Shown: positions 43,105-52,216, counted from the first letter of the stretch. The stretch is DNA of 64,000 nucleotides from Lachnospiraceae bacterium JLR.KK002 (GCA_036941025.1 JAYMNP010000001.1:4071001-4135000); one strand, 5' to 3'. The notes: generated by a model not told the origin, from the sequence alone. Numbers and translations are program-made.

Positions 43105-43312
43105 TGCCTTGAGGAGGGACCCAACGTTTGCCTTGAGGAGGGACCCAACGTTTGCCTTGAGGAGGGACCCAACGTTTGCCTTGAGGAGGGACCCAACGTT
43201 TGCCTTGAGGAGGGACCCAACGAAGTTGGGAGGAGACCTGAAGGCAGTTGGGAGGAGACCTGAAGGCAGTTGGGAGGAGACCTGAAGGCAGTTGGGAAGA
43301 GACCTGAAGGCA
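43105..43312 (+). ncRNA. Expanded hairpin array of the 46-nt GGA-rich module (candidate structured RNA)
   Basis: Five tandem 24-bp left units (43105, 43129, 43153, 43177, 43201) are TGCCTT-GAGGAGGGA-CCCAAC-GTT; the fifth ends in GAA. Four tandem 22-bp right units (43225, 43247, 43269, 43291) are GTTGGG-AGGAGACCTG-AAGGCA; the fourth has one G to A change. Left and right units are complementary at TGCCTT/AAGGCA and CCCAAC/GTTGGG, meeting at CCCAAC-GAA-GTTGGG. The whole can fold into one long ladder with repeated purine-rich internal loops and GTT bulges. A strong promoter sits immediately upstream. No T-rich terminator is seen before the gene at 43392, so it could be a leader or a separate RNA. 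Confidence 0.7.
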
Positions 43313-43391
43313 GCCAGGAGGGCTCCTGAGTACGAAAAAGTTATGTACCGCGCAGCGGTTTACAAAAACGGAGTGAAAGAGAGGTGTTTAT

Positions 43392-43952
43392 ATGGCAGGA
43401 GCAATCGGAGGAATCGGCGGTTACGGTTATAATAATTATGGAAATTATGACAGTAACCGGGATGGAAGGAACGGAATTCAGAAAAGCAGTGAAAATATGG
43501 GGAACACCGGAATGTCCGGAGCGGGCAGAACCGGAAGAAATTATGAAGCGGACGGTGTATACTGGGATCGGGAAAGCGAAGACGATTCCGTGAAAAAAAA
43601 CGGAGAGAAATGCCAGACCTGTGCAAAGCGCAGGTATCAGGACGGCTCCAATGAAAATGTTTCCTTTAAGGCGGCAGCTCATATTTCTCCTGAGGCGGCA
43701 GGCAGTGCAGTGCGGGCTCACGAGGGAGAGCATGTTTCCAATGCATATACAAAGGCGGCCCAGAATGACGGGAAAGTGGTCAGGGCTTCTGTGAGTATTC
43801 ATACATCGGTCTGTCCGGAATGCGGGAAGACCTATGTGTCCGGGGGAACAACCTCCACCAGTATCAAATATCCGGCAGATCCCTATGAAAAGAGCCGGAA
43901 AATACTGGGAGGAGAGGACGCAAAAGGGAAAAATATTGATTATGCAGCATAA
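43392..43952 (+). CDS. SprA-related putative metallopeptidase
   Basis: 186 residues. The N-terminal ~70 are glycine/asparagine-rich and disordered. Then CQTC...RRYQDGSNENVSFKAA and the zinc motif HEGEH (His110, Glu111, His114) in RAHEGEHVSNAYTKA, followed by a second cysteine pair CPEC and GGTTSTSIKY. This is the pattern of the SprA-related catalytic domain family of putative metallopeptidases, whose substrates are not known. GAGAGG precedes the start. It is the first gene after the promoter-driven repeat array, which may be its 5' leader. Confidence 0.72.
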   Translation: MAGAIGGIGGYGYNNYGNYDSNRDGRNGIQKSSENMGNTGMSGAGRTGRNYEADGVYWDRESEDDSVKKNGEKCQTCAKRRYQDGSNENVSFKAAAHISPEAAGSAVRAHEGEHVSNAYTKAAQNDGKVVRASVSIHTSVCPECGKTYVSGGTTSTSIKYPADPYEKSRKILGGEDAKGKNIDYAA

Positions 43953-43985
43953 ACCAGTGTGAAGATGACAAAGGAGGTTTTCATT

Positions 43986-44720
43986 ATGGCGAAGAAACGT
44001 AAAATGGCAGCTATGCTTCTTCTGATGTTCTGTTTTGTTTCCGTGGGGGTTCTGGCAACTCCGCATAGTGTATATGCGAAGAAAATCAACAGTATGAAAG
44101 AGGCGGAGAAGCTGGCCAGGAAAAAAGTGAAAAATGCAACCATAGTAGAATCAGACAAAGATTATGAAAAGGGAGTGCTGATTTATGAAATTGAAATGGT
44201 AAAAGGCACCAAGGAATATAATCTTACTTACCGGGCTTCCGACGGAAAGCTGATTGAGTATGGATGGGAACAGCATAAGCTCGACCGTTCCAGCAGGAAG
44301 AAAAAAATGAGCGAGAGCAAATGCAGGAGCCTTGCACAGAAGAAAGTTCCCGGCGCATCCATCACCAGTATCCGTCTGAAATATGACGATGGGATTGACC
44401 AGTATAAGGTTAAGATGAAAAAAGGGAATAAGAAGTATGAACTGGAATATCATGCAAGAACCCGTGAACTGATTGGGTATGAATGGAAAGAGGAAATCAA
44501 GCCCAAACAGAGTAACAATAACTATATTGGGGCTGAAAAGGCAAAACAGATCGCCCTGTCGAAGGTACCCGGCGCAACGGTAATCAAGGTGGAATTTGAC
44601 AAAGACGACGGAGTACCCCTTTATGACGTGGAACTGATCAAAGATGAATTTGAATATGACATTGAAATTCATGCAGTAACAGGGGAAATACTGGATTTTG
44701 ATCAGGATTACAGAGATTAA
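43986..44720 (+). CDS. Secreted protein with three PepSY-like repeats
   Basis: 244 residues from ATG 43986, 6 bases after AAAGGAGG. A signal peptide (cleavage probably after VYA near residue 32) is followed by three repeats of about 70 residues, each starting EAEKLARKKVKNATI-like (A-x-A-x-x-K-V-P-G-A) and containing YEIEMVKG...Y and DGKLIEY-like ends, i.e. PepSY-like modules. PepSY domains are thought to inhibit or chaperone secreted peptidases. A putative metallopeptidase gene is directly upstream (33-base gap), a pairing that fits that idea but does not prove it. Confidence 0.75.
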   Translation: MAKKRKMAAMLLLMFCFVSVGVLATPHSVYAKKINSMKEAEKLARKKVKNATIVESDKDYEKGVLIYEIEMVKGTKEYNLTYRASDGKLIEYGWEQHKLDRSSRKKKMSESKCRSLAQKKVPGASITSIRLKYDDGIDQYKVKMKKGNKKYELEYHARTRELIGYEWKEEIKPKQSNNNYIGAEKAKQIALSKVPGATVIKVEFDKDDGVPLYDVELIKDEFEYDIEIHAVTGEILDFDQDYRD

Positions 44721-44740
44721 ATATTACCATGAAAGACGTG

Positions 44741-44807
44741 TTTCGCACTGGTGCGGAAGTAAGTTGTAATGCAGAGCATGTACGACTGCTTCCGTGCAGG
44801 TGCGAAA
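44741..44807. terminator. 67-nt near-complete hairpin
   Basis: TTTCGCAC... pairs with ...GTGCGAAA and continues inward through CGGAAG/CTTCCG, AGTTGTA/TACGACT (one G-U) and ATGC/GCAT to an AGA tip, with a few mismatches. It lies between the PepSY gene and the LRR gene. No long T run follows. Confidence 0.6.
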
Positions 44808-44843
44808 TTGTATAAATAAGGAAATATCAGGGGGTGGGGAAAT

Positions 44844-47525
44844 ATGAAAAAAAGAATTACGGTATGGTTCCTGTGTCTCTGCCTGCTTCTGGCAGGAATG
44901 CCCCTTCAGGTACTGGCCGATGAAGGGGAACAGAAAATTCAGGAAGAACTGCAGCAGGATGTGAACCGTAAGCAGGCAGATAAAACAGAGGCGGAAATGC
45001 CCCTTCAGGAACAGGATAAATTGCAGCAGAAAGAAAAATATACTGAAAAAAGTCTCCTGGAAAACCCTGCTTTTTCCTGTACGCAGGAATTTCCTCAGCA
45101 GGGAGTCAGAGTCACCCTGTCTGCAGAGGCAGGTGTTGTTCCAAAAGACGCCCAGATTCAGATTACGCCTGTGCCGGAAGAAGACGTCAGACAGATGGAA
45201 GATGTTATGTTCCGGAAACTGGAGGAGCGGGAGCGTCAGAAAAAGGAGCGTTCCGTTTTTGACATGTATGCAAAGCTGCAGCCTTCCCTGGAACAGCAAT
45301 ATTTCTTTGATGTGACTATTACATATACGGATTCAGAGGGAAATCCGCAAATTTTTGAACCGGGAGAAAACCAGACCGTTCAGATGGCCATCGAAAATAT
45401 AGATTTACAGCCTGCGCTGGAAGATGAAATGAAGGCTGTGGGCCTGTTTCATCTCTCCGGCGAATCAGAAGCCCCGGAACGGACTTCCCCAAACATAAGA
45501 GGGAGGAATTCTGAGTCAGAAACACAGGGCACAGAACTTATATCAGACCATGTTGTGACAGAAGAAAACAGGATTGTTTTTCAGGCGGAACATTTTTCCT
45601 CTTATGGCGTTGCAGTTGTAAGTTACCGGGCGGTGGCGGACGAGGCCATGATTACTGCTGAGAAAAAGGCCTGGGATATCATCAATACCTATGCAGACCC
45701 GGCGTATTTTCTGGAAGACCCGGAGAGAAAGGATATGACAGAAGCTCAGTACCTGGAGCTGCAGCAGGCGGCTGCAGGGGCTGTCGCAGGCTGTGTCAGC
45801 GATTATGAGAAAATCAGAGCAATCACTGCTTTTGTATCGGACAGGACTTACTATGACTATCCCTGGTATGAAAAAGTCAGTGACATACTCTACATCAGGC
45901 CTTATGATGTATATATACAGAGACGGACGGTTTGCAGCGGTTACGCCCTTCTGACCCGGACGCTTATGAATGCGGCGGGGATTCCATGTATGTATATAGG
46001 AGGGGAAGATCACGCCTATAATGCCGCTTACGACAGCAATCAGAAAAAGTGGATTTTTCTGGATACTACCTGGTGCAGCTGGAACCGCTATACGGTAGAC
46101 GGAATCTGGGAATATGGCGGCTACGGTTTCAGCCGCTTTGATTTAACACCGGAGGAAATCGCAGAATTATCTAACCACGAAGTATATGGAGTAGACGGAC
46201 TGCTGGACGGAGTGGAGAATTCAGCTTATTATACCCTGGAGACAGAACAGGATGAGGTGCTGTGGAAAAACTGTAACTGGTATTATTCTTTTTCAGGAGC
46301 CAGGGTGCCAAAGGTAAAATGTGTGAGCAGCTTTGCCGGCTTTGAAGTGACGAAAGTTTCCCATTATAAATTATGGGAAAATTCTGTGTTGGAGGAGCTG
46401 GATTTGTCTGCCCTTTCCCTGGAAAAACTGGAAATGCATACTTTTTATGAGTGTGAAAAGCTGCAGACAGTAAAGTTTCCGGGAACGCTGAAAGAAATAG
46501 AGGACAGCGTATTTGCAGGCTGCAGTTCCCTGAAAAAGCTGGATTTATCCGCTACCCGGATAACGGAACTGAAAGAGGGGACCCTGAATGGCTGCAGCGG
46601 CCTGCGGTCTGTGAAAACGCCGGCTACGCTGACAAAGCTGCATAAAAATGTGTTTTCCGGATGTAAAAAATTGTCGGAGGTGGATTTGTCCGAATCCGTA
46701 CTGACAAAGGTGGATGACAGAACTTTTGGATGGCTTCCCAGGTTAAAAACAGTAAAGTTACCCTCTACGGTGGAAACCCTGGGAGAATGCGCATTTTACA
46801 GTTGCCCTTCGTTAAAAAATATCACCATGCCGGAACATCTCAAAAAGATAGAGGAGTTTGCGTTTGGAGAATGTACCGCGTTGCAAAAGGTATCCCTGTC
46901 GAAGACAAAGCTGTCAAAGATTGGGAAAAACGCCTTTTACGGATGTACGTCCCTGCAAACCGTGTATATGCCCAAAACCCTGAAACGGATAGAAACCTCA
47001 GCTTTCGGCGATTGTAAAGCCCTGCGGGAAGTGGATTTGTCCAAAACAAAAGTATCTGCTCTGGGAAGCCATGCATTCAGTGACTGTACGTCCCTGCAAA
47101 CCGTTGCACTGCCGTCTGCGCTGAAAAAGGTGGGAGAGCGGGCCTTTATCATATACAATCCGAAAAAACTGAAAAAGACCGTTGTAATTACGCCCCTTTC
47201 CGCCGGAAAAATCGGCCTGAAAGAAGACGGGAAGTTCAGGTGGTACGGGCGTCAGGTAGATATTTGTAAAAAGTCGTACCGGATTAAATTTAAAGGCAAT
47301 GGGGCCACATCCGGAAGTATGGAGCCAATGCTTTGCGGTATGGGAGTGAAATACACTCTGAGAAAGAATAAATATGTAAGAAAGGGATACGTTTTTCAGG
47401 GATGGAATACCAGAAAGAACGGAAAGGGAACTTCTTATAAAAACAAAGGCTCTGTGAAGAATCTGACCAGTAAAAACGGAAAAACAGTTACTTTATATGC
47501 TCAGTGGAAAAAGGGCAGAAAATAG
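44844..47525 (+). CDS. Secreted transglutaminase-like and BspA-type leucine-rich-repeat protein
   Basis: 893 residues. Signal peptide 1-26, a Gln/Glu/Lys-rich stretch, an unassigned region (~75-260), then a transglutaminase-like domain with Cys364 (RTVCSGYA), His390 (GEDHAYN) and Asp407 (FLDTTWC). From ~490 to ~770 come BspA-type leucine-rich repeats (LKEIEDSVFAGCSSLKKLDLSA pattern, ~23 residues each). The end is an InlB B-type repeat (KFKGNGATSGSM...GYVFQGWNTRKNGKGTSY...VTLYAQW). No sortase motif is seen. Likely surface-associated, with adhesion or wall/peptide remodelling functions; the catalytic triad appears complete. Confidence 0.85.
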   Translation: MKKRITVWFLCLCLLLAGMPLQVLADEGEQKIQEELQQDVNRKQADKTEAEMPLQEQDKLQQKEKYTEKSLLENPAFSCTQEFPQQGVRVTLSAEAGVVPKDAQIQITPVPEEDVRQMEDVMFRKLEERERQKKERSVFDMYAKLQPSLEQQYFFDVTITYTDSEGNPQIFEPGENQTVQMAIENIDLQPALEDEMKAVGLFHLSGESEAPERTSPNIRGRNSESETQGTELISDHVVTEENRIVFQAEHFSSYGVAVVSYRAVADEAMITAEKKAWDIINTYADPAYFLEDPERKDMTEAQYLELQQAAAGAVAGCVSDYEKIRAITAFVSDRTYYDYPWYEKVSDILYIRPYDVYIQRRTVCSGYALLTRTLMNAAGIPCMYIGGEDHAYNAAYDSNQKKWIFLDTTWCSWNRYTVDGIWEYGGYGFSRFDLTPEEIAELSNHEVYGVDGLLDGVENSAYYTLETEQDEVLWKNCNWYYSFSGARVPKVKCVSSFAGFEVTKVSHYKLWENSVLEELDLSALSLEKLEMHTFYECEKLQTVKFPGTLKEIEDSVFAGCSSLKKLDLSATRITELKEGTLNGCSGLRSVKTPATLTKLHKNVFSGCKKLSEVDLSESVLTKVDDRTFGWLPRLKTVKLPSTVETLGECAFYSCPSLKNITMPEHLKKIEEFAFGECTALQKVSLSKTKLSKIGKNAFYGCTSLQTVYMPKTLKRIETSAFGDCKALREVDLSKTKVSALGSHAFSDCTSLQTVALPSALKKVGERAFIIYNPKKLKKTVVITPLSAGKIGLKEDGKFRWYGRQVDICKKSYRIKFKGNGATSGSMEPMLCGMGVKYTLRKNKYVRKGYVFQGWNTRKNGKGTSYKNKGSVKNLTSKNGKTVTLYAQWKKGRK

Positions 47526-47608
47526 CAGAAATTAACGACGTACCCGGCAGAAACGGGTAAATAATGAAATCACAGTGATAAGAAAACAGAAATGGAGCGT
47601 AGGAAGAT

Positions 47609-48364
47609 ATGGAACGAACATCAGCGGAATTAAAAAGACTGGCAAGGGAGAAACTGACAGGCCACTGGGGGCTGGCCATTGGGGCGACACTGTTGATGAG
47701 CCTGATTGCAACGGCGGTTCTGATACCCTTTTATGTGCTGTTTCTGTTCAGCGGAGGGGGAACGGTGCAGTTTATCGCATATATGCTGGCAGTGCTGTTT
47801 GTGCATGTTATTGTCATGATTATGCAGTGCGGAATTACCAGAATGCTTCTGGGATTTGCGCGGAATCAGGATTCGGAGCTTGGTATGCTGTTTGGAGAAT
47901 TTACCAGAAGGCCGGACCGCTATATTCTGGCCACCCTGATGATATTCGGAATTGATTTGCTCTGCGTTCTGCCGGGAAGTATCTGCTGGTCCGTAGGAAT
48001 TCTGCAGGGGAGTGTACTGGCAAATATCATTGGATTTGTTCTGTATCTGGCGGGGACCGTGATTCTGATACCGATAGTCCTGCGCTTTAATCTGACGTTC
48101 TTTCTGCTGGTGGACAACACCCGGATGGGAGCATTGGAGGCTCTCCGGGAGAGCAGCCGTCTGATGGATGGAAATAAAGGCCGGATGTTTTATCTGTATC
48201 TGACCTTTATCGGATGGAGCCTGCTGGGCATGTGTTCCTGCGGGCTGGGAATGCTCTGGATTACACCTTATATGAATCAGACCATGATCAATTTTTATCT
48301 GGATGTAACGGGAGAACTGGACCGGATGGAAAAATCAGAATCAGGTGCCGAATTTTTCGAATAG
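47609..48364 (+). CDS. DUF975 polytopic membrane protein
   Basis: 251 residues. The family start ERTSAELKRLAREKLTGHWGLAI is followed by about six hydrophobic helices, with RNQDSELGMLFGEF between helices two and three. DUF975 proteins are conserved in Clostridia and lactobacilli and their function is unknown. It ends at a strong bidirectional hairpin shared with the convergent minus-strand gene. Confidence 0.8.
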   Translation: MERTSAELKRLAREKLTGHWGLAIGATLLMSLIATAVLIPFYVLFLFSGGGTVQFIAYMLAVLFVHVIVMIMQCGITRMLLGFARNQDSELGMLFGEFTRRPDRYILATLMIFGIDLLCVLPGSICWSVGILQGSVLANIIGFVLYLAGTVILIPIVLRFNLTFFLLVDNTRMGALEALRESSRLMDGNKGRMFYLYLTFIGWSLLGMCSCGLGMLWITPYMNQTMINFYLDVTGELDRMEKSESGAEFFE

Positions 48365-48367
48365 AAT

Positions 48368-48417
48368 CAGGTGCTGTCGCAAAATGCAGCTTATATACAA
48401 TATTGCGACAGCACCTG
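48368..48417. terminator. 15-bp perfect hairpin between convergent genes
   Basis: CAGGTGCTGTCGCAA (48368-48382) and its exact reverse complement (48403-48417) flank a 20-base AT-rich loop; TTTTT follows on the plus side. Serves the DUF975 gene and probably the minus-strand gene. Confidence 0.75.
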
Positions 48418-48424
48418 TACTTTT

Positions 48425-49528
48425 TCAAATGCAGTTTTTTGCCGCGCTGAGGAACATGTCATATTCTTCCATGGAATGACTGTTCCCGTTGCGGTCGTCG
48501 AATCTGGCGGAAATTTCCCTGGCCTCTTTTCCGAAATATTCTGCCAGCATTTCCGTCTCATAACAGTCGTCTTCCCGCTGCCAGGGCTGACTGCCCGGAA
48601 GGGAAATACGCACTGTTTTCCTGCCGCTTTTCATCAGACTGCGCATCATAATCTCCGCGCCGGTGGAAAATTCCATTTTATCCAGCGGTACCGTGGACTG
48701 CATCTGAACAGGCGCTTCCTTTTGAAAAAAGCTCCAGGCCTTATTCTGGTCCGTCATAGCCAGATAAACCATGGTATCTGCGAAGTAGGGGTTATTCATG
48801 TGGTATTTTTTGCAGAGACGCTGCAAACCCTCATAATAAGGCGCGGCTGCTTCCAGATCCTGTCTGCGTACTGCATAACAGTACAGAAGCCGGCCGTACT
48901 CATAGATAAGCTGGCTGGATTCCGGAAATTTTCTCTCCAGCATCCGGGTCACCCGAAGCAGCGTGTCCAAATCATCGTACCAGCAGGCCAGCTCTGCAAT
49001 AAAATCCAGGCAGCTGGCATTTTTGTGATTTTCAGTCCGGCAGAGAGTCTTAAAATCTTTCAGGTTCTGCATGGTGCGCTCTTTGTCGTCAATCTGCCGG
49101 TACAGCCTGGCGGAAGCCATGTAATAAGAGAACAGAGCATAACCGTATTTCAGACAGAATTCTTTGTATTTTTCCAGATATCTTTCCATATCGGCCACCG
49201 GAATCTGATAGAAGAAGTCAGCGCAGGCCACCATTTCTGAAAAAAGGTCCTGCACCGTATCCGTTGCGTCCATAAAACTGCAGTCCGGCATCCGAATGTT
49301 CGGCTGTTCTTCGAAAATTTTCAGTATTTCCGGAAAAATCAGGTAAAGCTGAAGTAAATATGTATCCGCTTCCCTGCTGGCATTGGCGTATTCACAGCGG
49401 AAATACAGCATATAGGGATAGTCTTTTGCCAGATCCGCCTGCCATATAGCCTGCCGGATGGCGGACAGCCGGGCCTCTCCCGGATTCTGTTTCTGATATT
49501 CCTGAATTAATTCTGTGGGCTGAAACAT
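48425..49528 (-). CDS. Hypothetical helical-repeat (TPR-like) protein
   Basis: 367 residues without signal peptide or membrane helix. Sequence is mainly amphipathic helices with pairs spaced like tetratricopeptide repeats (for instance LIYEYGRLLYCYAVRRQDLEAA). No catalytic motif recognised. A cytoplasmic protein-protein interaction role is a guess. It lies 14 bases downstream of the DUF4190-like gene on the minus strand and is probably co-transcribed. Confidence 0.6.
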   Translation of the reverse strand: MFQPTELIQEYQKQNPGEARLSAIRQAIWQADLAKDYPYMLYFRCEYANASREADTYLLQLYLIFPEILKIFEEQPNIRMPDCSFMDATDTVQDLFSEMVACADFFYQIPVADMERYLEKYKEFCLKYGYALFSYYMASARLYRQIDDKERTMQNLKDFKTLCRTENHKNASCLDFIAELACWYDDLDTLLRVTRMLERKFPESSQLIYEYGRLLYCYAVRRQDLEAAAPYYEGLQRLCKKYHMNNPYFADTMVYLAMTDQNKAWSFFQKEAPVQMQSTVPLDKMEFSTGAEIMMRSLMKSGRKTVRISLPGSQPWQREDDCYETEMLAEYFGKEAREISARFDDRNGNSHSMEEYDMFLSAAKNCI

Positions 49529-49542
49529 TTGCCTGCCTCCTT

Positions 49543-49917
49543 TTACAGCATATCATAAAAATCATAGGGACTGGATGAATCGGGATATCCCAGTTCCTGC
49601 ATCATATCTTCGATATAATTGAAATAACCTTCCAGACCGCCGAACTGTACCATTAAAGTAAAGAAAGAATACATTAAAATGAGAAAACCACAGATTATGC
49701 CGATAATGCCCAGGACCAGCCCGGCTTTGGCGTAACTGTTGGTATGCATTTCTCCCCCTCTGGAAAGCAGGGCAAATATAATGGCAAGGGAACCGAAAAT
49801 AATGGCGGGATACACGCAGCAGCTCATAACCAGCCCCAGAATACCCATGACCAGAGAGGCTACGGACATGCCTGCGGAGCGCATCTCCAGGTAAGATTTA
49901 TTTGATTCGTAATCCAT
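49543..49917 (-). CDS. DUF4190-like small membrane protein
   Basis: 124 residues from ATG 49917, which follows AGGAGGT; the longer frame upstream is unsupported. Two hydrophobic hairpin helices with the DUF4190 pattern (SVASLVMGILGLVMSCC...YPAIIFGSLAIIFALLSRGGE...YAKAGLVLGIIGII). The C-terminus is acidic and tyrosine-rich (DSSSPYDFYDML). Function unknown. Divergent from tex. Confidence 0.72.
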   Translation of the reverse strand: MDYESNKSYLEMRSAGMSVASLVMGILGLVMSCCVYPAIIFGSLAIIFALLSRGGEMHTNSYAKAGLVLGIIGIICGFLILMYSFFTLMVQFGGLEGYFNYIEDMMQELGYPDSSSPYDFYDML

Positions 49918-50074
49918 AACAGACCTCCTTGCATATTTTTCGGATGCTTCTGTTATTGTAGCATGGACAGGTGAAAAACACAAATATATTTTCTTGAAAG
50001 GCTGCTGCAAATTCGATATAATGGAGAGCAAAAAGAATAAAACATAAAGAATGAAACATTAAGGAGAGTTACCC

Positions 50075-52216
50075 ATGGATATTATTGCAAAATTAGCGGA
50101 GGAGCTGAACATCCGCAGGCAGCAGGCAGAAGCTGCGGTAAAACTGATTGACGAAGGAAATACCATTCCTTTTATTTCCAGATACCGGAAGGAAGCTACC
50201 GGAGCCTTAAATGACGAAGTGCTCCGCAATCTGTTTGAACGCCTGACATATCTTCGCAATCTGGAGGATAAAAAAGAACAGGTACTGTCCGGCATTGAGG
50301 AACAGGGAAAACTGACGGAAGAGTTAAAGCAGCAGATTCTCTCTGCGGAAACCCTGGTGGCAGTGGAAGATTTATACCGTCCGTACCGGCCGAAACGGAG
50401 AACCAGGGCGACTATTGCAAAGGAAAAGGGACTGGAGCCGCTGGCCAATATCATTCTGCTGCAGATGACAAAAGAAAGTCCGGAAACGGAAGCAGAGCCT
50501 TTTGTGAGCAGTGAAAAAGGGGTGGAAACTCCTGCTGATGCCATTGCCGGAGCCATGGATATTCTGGCGGAAAATATTTCCGACGAGGCAGATTACCGGA
50601 AATACATCCGGGATATTACCATGAAGACCGGAAAAATTATCTCAACAGCCAAAGACCCGGAGAAAGAGTCGGTCTATGAGATGTATTATGAATTTGAGGA
50701 GGGTCTGGCAAAGCTGGCGGGCCATCGCATTCTGGCTCTGAACCGGGGAGAATCGGAAAAAATACTCACTGTAAAAATTGAGGCTCCCACAGAACGGATT
50801 TTACAGTATCTGGAGAAAAAGATAATTACCAGAGACAACCCAAATACCACGCCTGCATTGAAAGCAGCGGCGGAAGACAGTTACAAACGGCTGATTGCTC
50901 CGGCCATTGAGCGGGAAATCCGCAATGAGCTGACGGAACGGGCGGAGGACGGAGCTATCCGGGTATTTGGAAAGAATCTGGAACAGCTTCTGATGCAGCC
51001 GCCCATTGCGGGAAAAATAGTGCTGGGCTGGGACCCGGCCTTCCGTACCGGGTGTAAGCTGGCGGTGGTGGATTCCACAGGAAAGGTGCTGGACACAACG
51101 GTTATTTATCCCACAGCCCCCCAGAACAAAGTGGAAGAATCCAAAGCAGTTCTGAAAAAACTCATTCAGAAATATGGAATTTCCCTGATTTCTGTGGGCA
51201 ATGGAACTGCTTCCAGAGAATCGGAAATGATTATTGTGGATTTGTTAAAAGAACTTCCGGTTCCCGTACAGTATGTGATTGTAAATGAAGCCGGAGCTTC
51301 CGTATATTCCGCCAGCAAGCTGGCTACAGAAGAATTCCCCAATTTTGACGTGGGGCAGCGAAGTGCGGCCTCCATTGCAAGGCGTCTCCAGGACCCGCTG
51401 GCAGAGCTTGTGAAAATTGACCCGAAATCCATTGGAGTAGGACAGTACCAGCATGATATGAATCAGAAAAAATTAAGCGACGCCCTGGGGGGCGTGGTGG
51501 AGGACTGCGTCAATAAGGTAGGCGTGGATTTGAATACCGCCTCAGCCTCCCTGCTGGAGTACATTTCCGGCATTTCAAAAGTAATTGCCAGAAATATTGT
51601 GGCCTACCGGGAAGAAAACGGCAGATTCCTGACCCGTGCACAGCTTTTAAAGGTGGCCAAACTGGGGCCGAAAGCATACGAACAGTGCGCAGGTTTTATG
51701 CGTATCAGCAATGGGAAAAACCCTCTGGACGGCACCAGCGTCCATCCGGAAAGCTATGACGCCACATTAAAACTGCTGGACAGGCTGGGCTATAAGCCGG
51801 AAGAAATCCAGGAGGGGAAACTGGCCGGAATTTCCAAAAAAATTACAGATTACAAAAAGCTGGCGGCAGAACTGGAGCTGGGTGAGATGACATTGCAGGA
51901 TATTGTAAAAGAACTGGAAAAGCCGGCGCGGGACCCCAGAGACGATATGCCCAAACCCATTCTGCGCAATGATGTGCTGGAGATGAAAGACCTGGCTCCA
52001 GGTATGATTCTCAAAGGAACTGTGCGGAATGTGATTGACTTCGGAGCCTTTGTGGATATCGGCGTTCATCAGGATGGACTGGTACATATTTCCCAGATGA
52101 CGGAGCGTTATATCAGACACCCGCTGGAAATAGTCAGCGTGGGAGATATCGTGGAAGTGAAAGTTATGAGCGTGGATTTGCAGAAAAAGAGAATCCAGCT
52201 CACCATGAAAATCTGA
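50075..52216 (+). CDS. tex: Tex-family RNA-binding transcription accessory protein
   Basis: 713 residues, usual length. N-terminal Tex helical region (IIAKLAEELNIRRQQ, IPFISRYRKEATGAL), the YqgF-like RNase H fold (LGWDPAFRTGCKLAVVD, VGNGTASRESE), helix-hairpin-helix motifs (VGVDLNTASASLLEYISGI, FLTRAQLLKVAKLGPKAYEQCAGF), and a C-terminal S1 RNA-binding domain (~640-713; GMILKGTVRNVIDFGAFVDIG). Tex proteins bind nucleic acid and act in transcription and stress responses; the precise mechanism differs among species. AAGGAGAG site upstream; terminator directly after. Confidence 0.95.
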   Translation: MDIIAKLAEELNIRRQQAEAAVKLIDEGNTIPFISRYRKEATGALNDEVLRNLFERLTYLRNLEDKKEQVLSGIEEQGKLTEELKQQILSAETLVAVEDLYRPYRPKRRTRATIAKEKGLEPLANIILLQMTKESPETEAEPFVSSEKGVETPADAIAGAMDILAENISDEADYRKYIRDITMKTGKIISTAKDPEKESVYEMYYEFEEGLAKLAGHRILALNRGESEKILTVKIEAPTERILQYLEKKIITRDNPNTTPALKAAAEDSYKRLIAPAIEREIRNELTERAEDGAIRVFGKNLEQLLMQPPIAGKIVLGWDPAFRTGCKLAVVDSTGKVLDTTVIYPTAPQNKVEESKAVLKKLIQKYGISLISVGNGTASRESEMIIVDLLKELPVPVQYVIVNEAGASVYSASKLATEEFPNFDVGQRSAASIARRLQDPLAELVKIDPKSIGVGQYQHDMNQKKLSDALGGVVEDCVNKVGVDLNTASASLLEYISGISKVIARNIVAYREENGRFLTRAQLLKVAKLGPKAYEQCAGFMRISNGKNPLDGTSVHPESYDATLKLLDRLGYKPEEIQEGKLAGISKKITDYKKLAAELELGEMTLQDIVKELEKPARDPRDDMPKPILRNDVLEMKDLAPGMILKGTVRNVIDFGAFVDIGVHQDGLVHISQMTERYIRHPLEIVSVGDIVEVKVMSVDLQKKRIQLTMKI

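Noticed and set aside
43075..43263. Open frame giving repeated CLEEGPNV octapeptides across the repeat array
   Set aside because: It starts with TTG inside the -35 box, so the predicted transcript would not contain its start. The 22-bp right-arm units break the octapeptide period, and the pattern is better explained by an RNA or DNA stem structure.
43105..43312. CRISPR-like direct-repeat array
   Set aside because: Units are contiguous with no spacers between repeats, two unit types face each other as complementary arms, and no cas genes are near.
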